64,000 bases of DNA from Hymenobacter volaticus. Its GTDB lineage: Bacteria > Bacteroidota > Bacteroidia > Cytophagales > Hymenobacteraceae. The stretch covers positions 3,635,501 to 3,699,500 of the forward strand of contig NZ_CP095061.1 in assembly GCF_022921055.1 (NCBI RefSeq). Reading direction: 5' to 3'. This document shows positions 26,799 through 35,304 of the stretch, one piece after another. The notes under the pieces are model-generated. The model worked only from the letters and a program-made list of their open reading frames with translations. It made no database searches and had not been told where the DNA came from. Every line of letters begins with the position of its first letter. Positions within the stretch are counted from its first letter, which is position 1. The position numbers and the translations under genes are program-made.

Positions 26799-27350
26799 CT
26801 ATTGTGCCGTAGTGCGGTACATGACGTCGGTTCGGAGTACGTATTTCACCCCTTGTGTTACTTCGCTGCCCTCGTGGTAGAGGCTATGCAAAAAGAGTAG
26901 CGCCATGCCCTGTTTCGGCTGCACTCGCAGACCTTGGAAAGTGGTGTCGCCACCTTGAAAGTTGTCGTTCAAGTAGATCATGAAAGTGAAATAGCTTGAC
27001 TCCAACTCATTGCGGATATAGCTCTCGTCATAGTGGCCTTTAAATTGGTGCCCACGCTGGTAGCGGTAGAACCGGAACAGCTCGTTGAGGCCAATGGCGT
27101 TGCTGTTGCCTATTTGGGCCGGCACAAACGGCTGGACTTTATCCCACAGCTGTTCTGCTAGTTCCTCACTTTTATGGAAGGCCCGGTTGTTATTTCTGAT
27201 GCCTGTTATAACTCTGGCGCCGCCCGACGTATTGACTTTCGCCAGCTCGTATCCGATGCCTTCACTAAGCGCCATATACTCCAGACATTCTTTCTTGGAA
27301 AGAAAATCTTCGACTGTGAATATCGTATCGGTTAGTCTAGTGTACTTCAC
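26799..27350 (-). CDS. 2OG-Fe(II) oxygenase (prolyl 4-hydroxylase-like)
   Basis: 183 residues. The double-stranded beta-helix iron site is complete: FKGHYDESY (HxD, about 101-103), the distal His in FLHSLYHEGSEV and the 2-oxoglutarate Arg in VKYVLRTDVMYR. FTFMIYLNDNFQGGDTTFQG is typical of the prolyl 4-hydroxylase alpha-like group. Likely hydroxylates a protein or small-molecule side chain using 2-oxoglutarate and oxygen. Ends 11 bases from the convergent sugar dehydrogenase gene. Confidence 0.88.
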   Translation of the reverse strand: MKYTRLTDTIFTVEDFLSKKECLEYMALSEGIGYELAKVNTSGGARVITGIRNNNRAFHKSEELAEQLWDKVQPFVPAQIGNSNAIGLNELFRFYRYQRGHQFKGHYDESYIRNELESSYFTFMIYLNDNFQGGDTTFQGLRVQPKQGMALLFLHSLYHEGSEVTQGVKYVLRTDVMYRTTAQ

Positions 27351-27525
27351 TTGCTATTGTCCTGTCGTTTGAAACTGTAAGCTGTTCAGCTCGGTGCTTT
27401 TGATAACAACTGTTCAGCTAAGGTAGCTCGTTGCTACGGTATTCACTAGGCTATATACCTCCTCTCCTATTCCTCGCGAATAAGTAGCTCTAAAGCCTCC
27501 CCTCCCCACGTTTCAACTGTTTTCC

Positions 27526-28347
27526 ATGCTTACTCGCCTGATACCTTGCAGCCAGGAACCGCTTCCCGTGATAGGGTTGGGCACTTGGCAGACGTTCGAT
27601 GTCCGTGACACTTCCGCCTATCCGCAGTTGCAGCAAACTTTAGCGACGCTGCGTGCGGCCGGTGGCAGCGTGATTGACTCTTCGCCAATGTATGGCCGGG
27701 CCGAGGAAGTGATTGGCGACCTAACCAGCCAGACAGAAGACTCTTCTTCCTTCTTCTACGCCACCAAAGTCTGGACCCAAGGCCGCGAGGCGGGTATCCA
27801 ACAGATGGAAAATTCGTTGCGCAAACTACGCCGCCCGGCCGTTGACTTGATGCAGATTCACAACCTAGTGGACTGGAAAACGCACTTGCGTACCCTGCGG
27901 GACTGGCAGGCTGCGGGCAAGGTCCGGTACGTAGGCATCACGCACTACACCGACGCCAAACACGACGAATTGGCCCGCATCCTGACTACAGAAACCATCG
28001 ACTTTGTGCAATTCAACTACTCCATTCTCGACCGCAACGCTGAAAAGCGGCTGCTCCCCATAGCCGCAGAGCGCGGAGTAGCCACACTCATCAACCGGCC
28101 TTTCACGGAAGGCAACTTGCTGGCGCGGGTGCAGGGCAAAGCACTGCCGGGTTGGGCTCCGGAGTTGGGAATTAACAGTTGGGCGGAGTTTCTACTCAAG
28201 TTCATCGTGGCGCACCCCGCCGTTACGTGCGTGATACCCGGCACCCGCAACCCCAACCATCTGGCCGACAACCTCCTGGCGGGCGCAGGCGAATTACCGG
28301 ACGAAGCCACGCGGGAAAAGATGGCAGCTTACATACGGGCGCTATAG
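27526..28347 (+). CDS. Aldo/keto reductase
   Basis: 273 residues, TIM-barrel NADPH oxidoreductase. Catalytic tetrad visible: Asp in GGSVIDSSPMYGR with the Tyr (about 50-62), Lys in FFYATKVW, and His in LMQIHNLVDW. The C-terminal cofactor part reads TCVIPGTRNPNHLADNL, matching the family's IPG.....Q/H..N pattern. Substrate not predictable. Stands alone, divergent from the 2OG oxygenase. Confidence 0.9.
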   Translation: MLTRLIPCSQEPLPVIGLGTWQTFDVRDTSAYPQLQQTLATLRAAGGSVIDSSPMYGRAEEVIGDLTSQTEDSSSFFYATKVWTQGREAGIQQMENSLRKLRRPAVDLMQIHNLVDWKTHLRTLRDWQAAGKVRYVGITHYTDAKHDELARILTTETIDFVQFNYSILDRNAEKRLLPIAAERGVATLINRPFTEGNLLARVQGKALPGWAPELGINSWAEFLLKFIVAHPAVTCVIPGTRNPNHLADNLLAGAGELPDEATREKMAAYIRAL

Positions 28348-28665
28348 GCTTGGCACCCATCTAGGTGATGTAGAATAGCAGTGGTTTGCCAGAAAGCATC
28401 CGTTATTGGCAACCGCGACATTGTTGAATTCGGTATCACCGCTTGCTAGTGAATGCCTTAAGCGACAACAGTAAGCAACGTACTACCCGGCAATTGTGTG
28501 AACTGTCGGGGTTTGTGCGTAACCATCAGCCGCTTAATGGGGTACTTTCTTCTAGCAAACCAAACCAGTAGCATCGGATACACCCGTTTGCTTATCAAAC
28601 AATTGTACCTAGCGCTGCTTACTTGCTAGGTATGGCCTACAACTTGACACTTCCAACCCACTGCT
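28348..28665 (+). other. Intergenic region, no gene seen
   Basis: 318 bases upstream of the Gfo/Idh/MocA gene; no convincing frame and no strong hairpin. Probably contains that gene's promoter. Confidence 0.4.
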
Positions 28666-29865
28666 ATGAAAACCTTTGATCCTTATTCTTCTGCCTCCCG
28701 TCGGGAGTTTATGCGCACGTTGTCGTTGGGTGTTGGCGCTTCGCTCGTGGGCACTACAGCCCTGGGTGGTTCGCTGTCGTGGCTAGACGAAATCAGCTAT
28801 GGGCCAGCTAGCCTAGAGGCGTTGCAGACTGGTAAGCAACTAGGGGTAGCACTCGTCGGCTTGGGCGGCTACAGCTCCGGGCAACTAGCGCCAGCCTTGC
28901 AGAAAACCAAACTCTGCAAGCTAGCCGGCATCGTGACGGGCACGCCCTCCAAAGCCACGCAGTGGAAACAGCAGTACCAGATTCCTGACCAAAACATCTA
29001 CGACTACAAAACCTTCGACCGGATTGCCGACAACCCTGCCATCGACATTATATATATCGTGCTGCCGGTGGGCTTGCACGCCGAGTATGTAGAGCGTGCC
29101 GCCAAGGCTGGTAAGCATGTTATTTGCGAAAAGCCGATGGCCAACACCGCTGCCGACTGCCGCCGGATGATAACTGCCATGCAGAAATCCGGCAAGAAAT
29201 TCAGCATCGGGTACCGTCTGCACTTCGAGCCGCACAACCAGGAAATGATGCGCCTAGGTCAACAGAAGGTTTTCGGTCCCATCAAGAAGCTGACGGCAGA
29301 TAACGGCTTCCGGGCGGGCAGCAAAACCTGGCGGCAAGACAAAGAACTAGCGGGCGGCGGGCCGCTCATGGACATGGGCATTTACTGCGTGCAGGGCGTC
29401 ATCTATACCAAAGGCGAGCTACCGGTATCCGTCACGGCTAAGTTTGGGCCCAAAACCGACCCGGTGCTATTCAATGAAGTAGAAGCAAGCATCAACTGGC
29501 AGATGCAGTTTGCCGATGGAGCCGTAGCCAACTGCCGCACCAGCTACGCCGAAAACATGAACAGCCTGCTGCGCGCCGATGCTACCAAAGGGTGGATGGA
29601 ACTGCAACCCGCCTACGGCTACGGTGGCCTCGATGGCCGCACCAGCCAGGGCCCTATGAACGTCGAGAACGTGCCTCAGCAAGCCCGCCAGATGGACGAC
29701 TTCGCCGATTGCATCCTCAACAACAAGCCCACCCGCGTACCCGGCGAAATGGGCCTCCGCGACATGCAAATCATCGAAGCCATCTACCGCGCCGCCGAAA
29801 CCGGTCAGAAAGTCTCTACCAAAGATGTAGTAGCTGTATTCGATAAGGTGAGCAGTAAGCAGTAA
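28666..29865 (+). CDS. Gfo/Idh/MocA family oxidoreductase, exported
   Basis: 399 residues. The N-terminus SRREFMRTLSLGVGASLVG has the twin-Arg plus hydrophobic pattern of a Tat signal, fitting export of a folded NAD(P)-bound enzyme to the periplasm. Rossmann part: GVALVGLGGYSSGQLAPAL (about 58-76) and the family motif AGKHVICEKPMANTAADC (EKP, about 159-161). The C-terminal half has ELAGGGPLMDMGIYCVQ, the usual GG.LxDxGxxxxD/Q motif. Similar to glucose-fructose-oxidoreductase-like proteins. The 3' end runs into a short tandem repeat (unit AGCAGTAATA). Confidence 0.9.
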   Translation: MKTFDPYSSASRREFMRTLSLGVGASLVGTTALGGSLSWLDEISYGPASLEALQTGKQLGVALVGLGGYSSGQLAPALQKTKLCKLAGIVTGTPSKATQWKQQYQIPDQNIYDYKTFDRIADNPAIDIIYIVLPVGLHAEYVERAAKAGKHVICEKPMANTAADCRRMITAMQKSGKKFSIGYRLHFEPHNQEMMRLGQQKVFGPIKKLTADNGFRAGSKTWRQDKELAGGGPLMDMGIYCVQGVIYTKGELPVSVTAKFGPKTDPVLFNEVEASINWQMQFADGAVANCRTSYAENMNSLLRADATKGWMELQPAYGYGGLDGRTSQGPMNVENVPQQARQMDDFADCILNNKPTRVPGEMGLRDMQIIEAIYRAAETGQKVSTKDVVAVFDKVSSKQ

Positions 29866-29902
29866 TAAGCAGTAATAAGCAGTAAGCCGAAACTATCCGA
29901 TT

Positions 29903-29935
29903 GAACTTGCTAGTATTTGAAATACTAGCAAGTTC
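29903..29935 (+). terminator. Hairpin after the Gfo/Idh gene
   Basis: GAACTTGCTAGTATT (29903-29917) pairs perfectly with 29921-29935, loop TGA. It abuts the composite palindromic element and may function as terminator. Confidence 0.6.
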
Positions 29936-30214
29936 TCCTCATTAGATGAGGAGGAGCTAGAGGTGAATGCTATTCATTGGTGATTTTGCAATTGATAGAG
30001 TATCATAAAGAGCGCCGAGCTTCAGGCATAGTCTAACATTACCCACACCCGATCGTCATGCTGAGCGCAGCCGAAGCATCTCGCTAGTATGGTAAAGTCA
30101 TTTACTAGCAACGATTCGAGCGAGATGCTTCGACAAGCTCAGCATGACAGACACTGGTCGTTCAATAGTTGGTCAACCATTTATAGCCCCTCCTCATCCG
30201 AGGAGGGGAACTAG
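29935..30214. repeat. Composite palindromic element, copy 2 (MITE/REP-like)
   Basis: About 280 bases between two convergent 3' ends. Each end is itself a small palindrome: CTCCTCAT-TAG-ATGAGGAG (29935-29953) and CCCCTCCTC-ATCC-GAGGAGGGG (30187-30208, then AACTAG). Inside, GTCATGCTGAGC starts at 30055 and its complement ends at 30148. The two arms differ in the middle (GCAGC versus TTGT), although CGAAGCATCTCGCT is shared. Same layout as 18552-18752. Confidence 0.72.
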
Positions 30215-30255
30215 ATTTCTAATAGTAGAGAGGCAAAGCGGCTTCCATTTTCATA

Positions 30256-30795
30256 CTACTGCTTGGGCGCTATCGGATACTTCTCAAACATCTCGGTAAT
30301 GCCCTCGTTGATGCGGGAAGCTAGCTTCTCGGGGTCCTTGGAGAGTGTACTTGCCGCCACGCCTTGCCAAATCCGTTCGTTGCGAGTGGCGTCTACCACA
30401 TCAACCGTAGCAGTACCTTCCGCATAACGCCCAACCGGCACTTCTTCACTTTGCCAACGGTAGCGGCGCTGCCCGATATAGCGCGGCGCCTCATAGATGG
30501 TCGTTTCGCGAGTCTGCACTTTTTCCTGCGTCACGACGCCAATGTTAACCAAGAGGTCGGGCGAATCGGCACGCTGGTAGCCGCGGCGTTCTAGCTCGCG
30601 GGCCACAGCACTTTTCAGTTCTTCGATGCCTGTACCAGGTCCCTGAAATGCGGCCTCATTGCGCGACGTCACGTCCATGAAGTTGTAGGTTTTATAGGCA
30701 GAGAAATTAACGCCTGGCGTTTGACTAGTCGACTCCACTCGCACCGGCGAGCAAGCAGTACATGCCAGCAGAAGCAGCAAAAAGAAGGTTTTCAT
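30256..30795 (-). CDS. DUF4136 lipoprotein
   Basis: 179 residues. Lipobox at the N-terminus (LLLLACTACSPVRVES), so a membrane-anchored lipoprotein. DUF4136 features: VNFSAYKTYNFMD (about 30-42), IEELKSAVARELERRGYQRADSPDLLVNI and GTATVDVVDATRNERIWQGVAAST (about 128-151). Common in Gram-negative envelopes; function unknown. Stands between the palindromic element and an aldo/keto reductase on the same strand. Confidence 0.88.
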   Translation of the reverse strand: MKTFFLLLLLACTACSPVRVESTSQTPGVNFSAYKTYNFMDVTSRNEAAFQGPGTGIEELKSAVARELERRGYQRADSPDLLVNIGVVTQEKVQTRETTIYEAPRYIGQRRYRWQSEEVPVGRYAEGTATVDVVDATRNERIWQGVAASTLSKDPEKLASRINEGITEMFEKYPIAPKQ

Positions 30796-30879
30796 AGGTT
30801 GGTGAAAGCTGAAGTGAACAGTGCTTGACGGGCGCCGAGCTATATTGAGGCCTGCAAGTTTTTGGTCTAACCGAAGCCA

Positions 30880-31860
30880 CTAAGAGAAGCCCAACACCGG
30901 ATGCGGCTGGTACGGCTCTTCTAGCCGCTTGATTTCCTGGCCCGATAGCTTCACCCCTACCGCCGCCACAGCATCTTCTAAGTGGCCGGGTTTGCTGGCG
31001 CCCACAATGGGGGCCGTAATGACGGGCTTCGACAGCATCCAAGCCAAGGCCACTTGAGCGTTGGGCAAGCCGCGTTCCTTGGCTATTTCCGTCACCCGGT
31101 CGGCCACTGTAAAGTCGTCGTCGCGGCCGTAGAGACTTTTGCCAAAGGCATCGGTTTTGGCGCGCTCCGTTTCGTTGCGCTCCTTGCTCCGTCCACCCGT
31201 AAGTAGCCCGCGCGCCAGCGGCGACCAAGGAATCACACCGATATTTTGGTCTTGGCACAGCGGTAGCATTTCGCGTTCTTCTTCGCGGTACACCAAGTTG
31301 TAATGCGGCTGCATGCTCACGAAGCGCGTCCAGTTGTGCTTATCAGCTAGGTACAGCGCCTGGGCAAATTGCCAAGCAAACATAGAAGAAGCGCCAATGT
31401 AGCGGGCCTTACCGGCCTTCACCACGTCGTGCAGGGCTTCCAGGGTCTCTTCAATAGGCGTGTTGTAGTCCCAGCGGTGAATCTGGTAGAGGTCGACGTA
31501 ATCGGTACCGAGGCGCTGGAGGCTGGCATCAATGGCACTCATAATGTGCTTGCGCGAGAGGCCGCGTTGGTTAGGGCCCGGCCCCATGGGGTTGTACACT
31601 TTGGTAGCCAGCACGATTTCGTCGCGCTTGGCAAAGTCGCGCAGCGCCCGACCGACTACCTCTTCGCTGGCGCCGTTGGAGTAGACGTCGGCCGTGTCGA
31701 AGAAGTTGATTCCAAGCTCCAAGGCCTGCTGAATGAAAGGGCGGCTTTGTTCCTCGTTCAGAGCCCACGGCCAACGCTCGGTGGGTGTGCCGTAGGTCAT
31801 GCAGCCCAAGCATATTTTAGATACTTTGAGGCCAGTGCCTCCCAAGCGGATATAATCCAT
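30880..31860 (-). CDS. Aldo/keto reductase (YajO-like)
   Basis: 326 residues. Tetrad residues: Asp and Tyr in NFFDTADVYSNGASEE (about 54-69), Lys in IVLATKVYNPMG, His in YQIHRWDYNTPIEETLEAL (about 128). The segment VVKAGKARYIGASSMFAWQFAQAL and the C-terminal APIVGASKPGHLEDA are close to the YajO/xylose-reductase-like subgroup. NADPH-dependent; substrate unknown. Not similar in detail to the reductase at 27526. Preceded by 150 bases shared with the divergent GNAT gene. Confidence 0.9.
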   Translation of the reverse strand: MDYIRLGGTGLKVSKICLGCMTYGTPTERWPWALNEEQSRPFIQQALELGINFFDTADVYSNGASEEVVGRALRDFAKRDEIVLATKVYNPMGPGPNQRGLSRKHIMSAIDASLQRLGTDYVDLYQIHRWDYNTPIEETLEALHDVVKAGKARYIGASSMFAWQFAQALYLADKHNWTRFVSMQPHYNLVYREEEREMLPLCQDQNIGVIPWSPLARGLLTGGRSKERNETERAKTDAFGKSLYGRDDDFTVADRVTEIAKERGLPNAQVALAWMLSKPVITAPIVGASKPGHLEDAVAAVGVKLSGQEIKRLEEPYQPHPVLGFS

Positions 31861-32012
31861 AGTAAGTGTGGTTGAGGTGCCGCCAAGCGGCCAGAGTTGA
31901 GCGTGTTATACGCAAGACAGCCTATTAGCGCTGTGGTGGAGCTTGCCCTAGCCTGTGCTGGCGTTCCACCAATCCCTGCATCTTTGCATTCCCTTACCTT
32001 TTGCTTTCCTAC

Positions 32013-32462
32013 ATGACGCTCATCTGGACCACCAAGCCGTTCACTTCCCTCACTCTCTCCGAACTCTACGCCCTGCTCCAGTTGCGCTCCGAGGTGTTTG
32101 TGGTAGAACAGACCTGTGCCTTTCAGGACATGGACGGCCAAGACCAAGCAGCCCACCACTTACTCGGCCATACCGAAACCGGCGAGCTAGCCGCCTATTC
32201 TCGCCTTTTCGATGCTGGCATCAGTTACCCCGAAGCCAGCATTGGCCGCGTGGTGGTCAGCCCGAAGTTCCGGCGCTATGGCTTGGGCCGGGAACTGTTG
32301 CGCCAATCCATTGCGGCGGTAACAGCGCAGTTTGGGGAACAGCCCATCCAGATTGGAGCACAGCTGTACTTAAAAGAATTTTACGAAAGCTTCGGCTTTC
32401 AGCAGCACGGCGAGGGCTACCTCGAAGACAGTATTCCGCACATCCATATGGTGCGGTTATAA
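32013..32462 (+). CDS. GNAT N-acetyltransferase (ElaA-like)
   Basis: 149 residues from ATG 32013. Compact GNAT with the ElaA signature: LTLSELYALLQLRSEVFVVEQ (about 14-34), CAFQDMDGQDQAAHHLLG, IGRVVVSPKFRRYGLGRELL (acetyl-CoA loop RRYGLG, about 86-91) and AQLYLKEFYESFGFQQHGEGY. Acetyl acceptor unknown. CATCTTTG at 31979-31986 is one base from the -7 consensus and may be its promoter. Confidence 0.9.
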   Translation: MTLIWTTKPFTSLTLSELYALLQLRSEVFVVEQTCAFQDMDGQDQAAHHLLGHTETGELAAYSRLFDAGISYPEASIGRVVVSPKFRRYGLGRELLRQSIAAVTAQFGEQPIQIGAQLYLKEFYESFGFQQHGEGYLEDSIPHIHMVRL

Positions 32463-32469
32463 AGCAAAT

Positions 32470-32490
32470 AGGCCCGGCATTGCCGGGTCT
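32470..32490 (+). terminator. Terminator after the GNAT gene
   Basis: AGGCCCGGCA (32470-32479) pairs with TGCCGGGTCT (32481-32490) with one G-U pair, followed by TTTTATAAT. Confidence 0.8.
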
Positions 32491-32633
32491 TTTATAATAA
32501 GTAAGAAGCAGAGTTTACCTATTCTAACACTTCAGAGTGGTGTAATTACGAAGGTGGTGCCTTGCTCCTGCAGGGAAATTACTGTGACTTATAATTGCGG
32601 GACTTCAATAAGCCTGTAGTGCTGCTTCCTTCT

Positions 32634-33065
32634 TTACTCCCCGGCGGGCTTGGCCATGGCAATGACCACTGCGCCAATTGCCATTAGGCCGGCTCCTAGC
32701 ATCACCTGCCAGCTTATTTTCTCTTTCAGAAAAACGGCCGCCAACACAATAGCAAACACCAACGATACCTTATCGATGGGCGATACGCGGGAGGCATTGC
32801 CGAGGGAAAGCGCCCGAAACGACAGCAACGACGAGACGCAGGTAATTACGCCAGCAACAATCAGGAATATCCAGCTACGGCGGTCAATGGCCGTTACGTT
32901 GGGTAGGTTGCCTTGCCAAGCCACTACTCCCCAAGCTACCAGCACAATCAGCACCGATTGAATAGCAAAGGCCAAGCTCGAATCCACATTTTTGATGCCC
33001 GCCTTGGAAAGCGTAACCACTACAGCAGCCGATAAAGCGGCCAGCAAAGAAAAAACTATCCACAT
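32634..33065 (-). CDS. EamA-type (DMT superfamily) half-size transporter
   Basis: 143 residues from ATG 33065 (MWIVFSLLAALSAAVVVTLSKAG). A longer frame to 33185 adds 40 residues that do not look like the family. Five hydrophobic segments; typical EamA pieces are FSLLAALSAAVVVTLSK and SSLLSFRALSLGNASRVSPIDKVSLVFAIVLAAVFLKE (split across about 72-109), then GAGLMAIGAVVIA. Single-domain members of this size form dimers. Substrate unknown. Confidence 0.85.
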   Translation of the reverse strand: MWIVFSLLAALSAAVVVTLSKAGIKNVDSSLAFAIQSVLIVLVAWGVVAWQGNLPNVTAIDRRSWIFLIVAGVITCVSSLLSFRALSLGNASRVSPIDKVSLVFAIVLAAVFLKEKISWQVMLGAGLMAIGAVVIAMAKPAGE

Positions 33066-33270
33066 ACGGCTTGCTTGGACACTAGTCAGTGACAACAATG
33101 GGAAAGAAGCCGAGAGCACAGCACTCCAAACAGCTACGTGCAGGTACGAGGTGCTCCGGCCAAAGTTATTGGGACGGGCATACAACCAGCTTGGTTGCTT
33201 CCCCCAACAACTTAAGAGTCAACAGAACCGCTTCTGGCCGGTAATCGTGCCACTGCTTGTACTAGAGCTG

Positions 33271-34812
33271 CTACTTATGTTTTTCCCACGCGGCCAATTC
33301 GGCGCGGTGTTCCCGATAGGCTAAGTTTAAAATGGCCGTATCCGGGTCGGTGCCGAGGTGAATGGTAGTGCCTTTCTCGCGAGCATACGGGTTGGTTATT
33401 TCCCCCACCTTGCGGAATTCGCGAAAGTGCGGCACCAGTTTGGCCGGCTCTCCTTCGCCTACAAGCAGCAGATACCGAAACGATTGGGTGGGCCGCGGCG
33501 GAAACCAAAACAAATAGCTACCATTATGGCTGTTAGCCACGGGTAATGCGCGGTTTCGGTTGTAGTAGTTGATGGCGCCGGCTTGGCCGTAATTGTCGCA
33601 CTTGATGAGGGTGTTGGCGCGGGTCGCAGCAGGCAGCGCTTGGTAGGCTTGCCAGGTTTTGTCGGCCAATTCTTGCCAGCCCACCATGTCGGCATAGTCT
33701 TGCGGCAAAGGGTGGTTCTTGCCGTCTTCCCAGCGCAGAAGCCCCAAGCTTTCGTAGCGCGGTCCGATACGCTGCATATGTGTCGGCGAATACAGCGTGA
33801 ACACGAACGGCAGAAACCAGATCAAGGGCACCGCCGGCAACATCAGTAGCGCCGGCCGGGCTACTGCCCCAAACCGCCACGACGCTAGTTGCCGCTCTAG
33901 CCACACCGACCCGAACGACAGCAGCACCGGATAATACCCCAAAGCATAATAGCCTTTGCCGCGCATCACGGTCAGAATCAGCATACCCGCCAGATAGATT
34001 ATCCCGACGGCGCGGTAGGGCCGGAACGGCCGGTACAACAGCAGCGCCAGCAGCCCCGGCACCCAAATCCACACCACCGGAAAGCACATCAGAAGCTGCT
34101 CTTTCCAGAAATCGGCCGCCGACATATTCACTAACTGCGTGTCGTGGAGCAGCTCCATGTGGTGCAGAAAGGGGATGCCGTGGACTAGCTGCCATAGCAG
34201 GTTAGGGAGCCACAGCAGCAACGCCAAGGCTGCCGCGCCCCACAAATGGCGGTTCCAGAGAAGCTGGCGCTGCGGCGTCAGGAGTAGGCCGGCCAGCAAG
34301 GCGCCCGCATAAAACAAGGTGGTGTACTTGTTGAGCATACTCAGCCCGAGCATCGCGCCCAGCGCGTAGAGGTAGCGGGGTTGGCTGGTTTGCGCATGGC
34401 GCACCAATGCGTAAGAAGCAGCTGTGAAAGCCAGCACCTCAAACGAGTTAGGTTGAAACAGAAAATTGAGCCGCGCATAAGCCGCCACCATGTAGCCGAT
34501 GCCCGCCAGTGACACCGCAAACCAGCCACCGCCCACGTACTGCACCAGCCGCGCCACCAGATACACTGTGAGGCTACCCCACAGAAATGGCCAGAACTTC
34601 ACCCAGCCCCACCCGCCCCCAAGTGCCAACGTCACCCAGCTTTGTAGTGCCGTAAGCGGTGGTACTTCCAGGTAGCCCCAGGCCAAATGCCGGCCGTAGT
34701 TGAGGTAAAGATATTCGTCGCGGTGCAGCTCGTAGGCGCGGCTGGCCAGCAAGTAGCCCGACACGAATTTGAGTGATGCAAGCAGCAAAGGCAAGAGGCG
34801 GGACGGTTTCAT
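33271..34812 (-). CDS. Glycosyltransferase family 39-like membrane protein (ArnT/PMT type)
   Basis: 513 residues with about 11 membrane helices. The N-terminal loop HRDEYLYLNYGRHLAWGYLEVPPLTA (about 30-55) contains the conserved acidic residue pair region of ArnT/PMT_2 proteins, followed by the helix pattern YMVAAYARLNFLFQPNSFEVLAFTAASYALVR. The C-terminal 160 residues are soluble and probably periplasmic. Such enzymes move sugars from polyprenyl phosphate to lipids or proteins at the outer face of the inner membrane. Acceptor and donor unknown; no glycan operon is nearby. Confidence 0.85.
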   Translation of the reverse strand: MKPSRLLPLLLASLKFVSGYLLASRAYELHRDEYLYLNYGRHLAWGYLEVPPLTALQSWVTLALGGGWGWVKFWPFLWGSLTVYLVARLVQYVGGGWFAVSLAGIGYMVAAYARLNFLFQPNSFEVLAFTAASYALVRHAQTSQPRYLYALGAMLGLSMLNKYTTLFYAGALLAGLLLTPQRQLLWNRHLWGAAALALLLWLPNLLWQLVHGIPFLHHMELLHDTQLVNMSAADFWKEQLLMCFPVVWIWVPGLLALLLYRPFRPYRAVGIIYLAGMLILTVMRGKGYYALGYYPVLLSFGSVWLERQLASWRFGAVARPALLMLPAVPLIWFLPFVFTLYSPTHMQRIGPRYESLGLLRWEDGKNHPLPQDYADMVGWQELADKTWQAYQALPAATRANTLIKCDNYGQAGAINYYNRNRALPVANSHNGSYLFWFPPRPTQSFRYLLLVGEGEPAKLVPHFREFRKVGEITNPYAREKGTTIHLGTDPDTAILNLAYREHRAELAAWEKHK

Positions 34813-34953
34813 GCCTTCAATATAGAGGGCAGCTGATATTGCTCCTTATCCTGTGAGAGAAGTCTACACGACCCGGCCGCACTAGCCAACCTTGTGTGTT
34901 CTTGAATAAAATCAGAAAGTGTAGCCGCTTGGCTGGCTTCTGTTCAAGCTACC

Positions 34954-35196
34954 TCACACCTCTGGCAGCCGAATTTTGGCTAAATACTCGTTCAGCCCGC
35001 CCGAATGCTGAAACAGGTGGATGAAGAGAATGTGGTCTTCGTCGTGGACGCGCCATTCTTCGGCGTAAAAATCACCTAGCGCATAAAGGCTCAATCTGAA
35101 GCTGTCTTCCCGCCGTTCAGCCAAAAAGTGGCCGTGCCGACGCAAGAGGTCGGCCTGCTGACCCATCGGGAGCTTTTTGAAGACTAGCAGGTTCAT
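34954..35196 (-). CDS. Small hypothetical protein
   Basis: 80 residues, MNLLVFKKLPMGQQADLLRR at the start, mixed charged and aromatic content, no membrane segment. Not a recognised family. Evidence that it is real: high-GC third positions, a clean -7-like TATCTTCG (35215-35222, minus strand) just upstream and no overlap with other genes. Confidence 0.65.
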   Translation of the reverse strand: MNLLVFKKLPMGQQADLLRRHGHFLAERREDSFRLSLYALGDFYAEEWRVHDEDHILFIHLFQHSGGLNEYLAKIRLPEV

Positions 35197-35214
35197 GAGG
35201 CGCTAAATGAAACC

Positions 35215-35222
35215 CGAAGATA
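35215..35222 (-). promoter_or_regulatory. Possible -7 element for the 80-aa gene
   Basis: Reads TATCTTCG on the minus strand, one base off TAnnTTTG, 19 bases before the ATG at 35196. No convincing -33 TTG at standard spacing. Confidence 0.4.
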
Positions 35223-35292
35223 CAACCCCAAAGGATTTGCCGATACAAGTGTGCTTCGCGGAGTGGCACTCAATAGTACATTTCTTGGCTAC

Positions 35293-35300
35293 TACCTTCG
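35293..35300 (+). promoter_or_regulatory. Possible -7 element immediately before the YfcC-type gene
   Basis: TACCTTCG (35293-35300), one base off TAnnTTTG, ends four bases before the ATG at 35305. Initiation would fall at or next to the start codon, implying a leaderless message. Confidence 0.4.
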
Positions 35301-35304
35301 TGCC

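Noticed and set aside
30880..32462. Aldo/keto reductase and GNAT genes as an operon
   Set aside because: They are divergent, with separate promoters.
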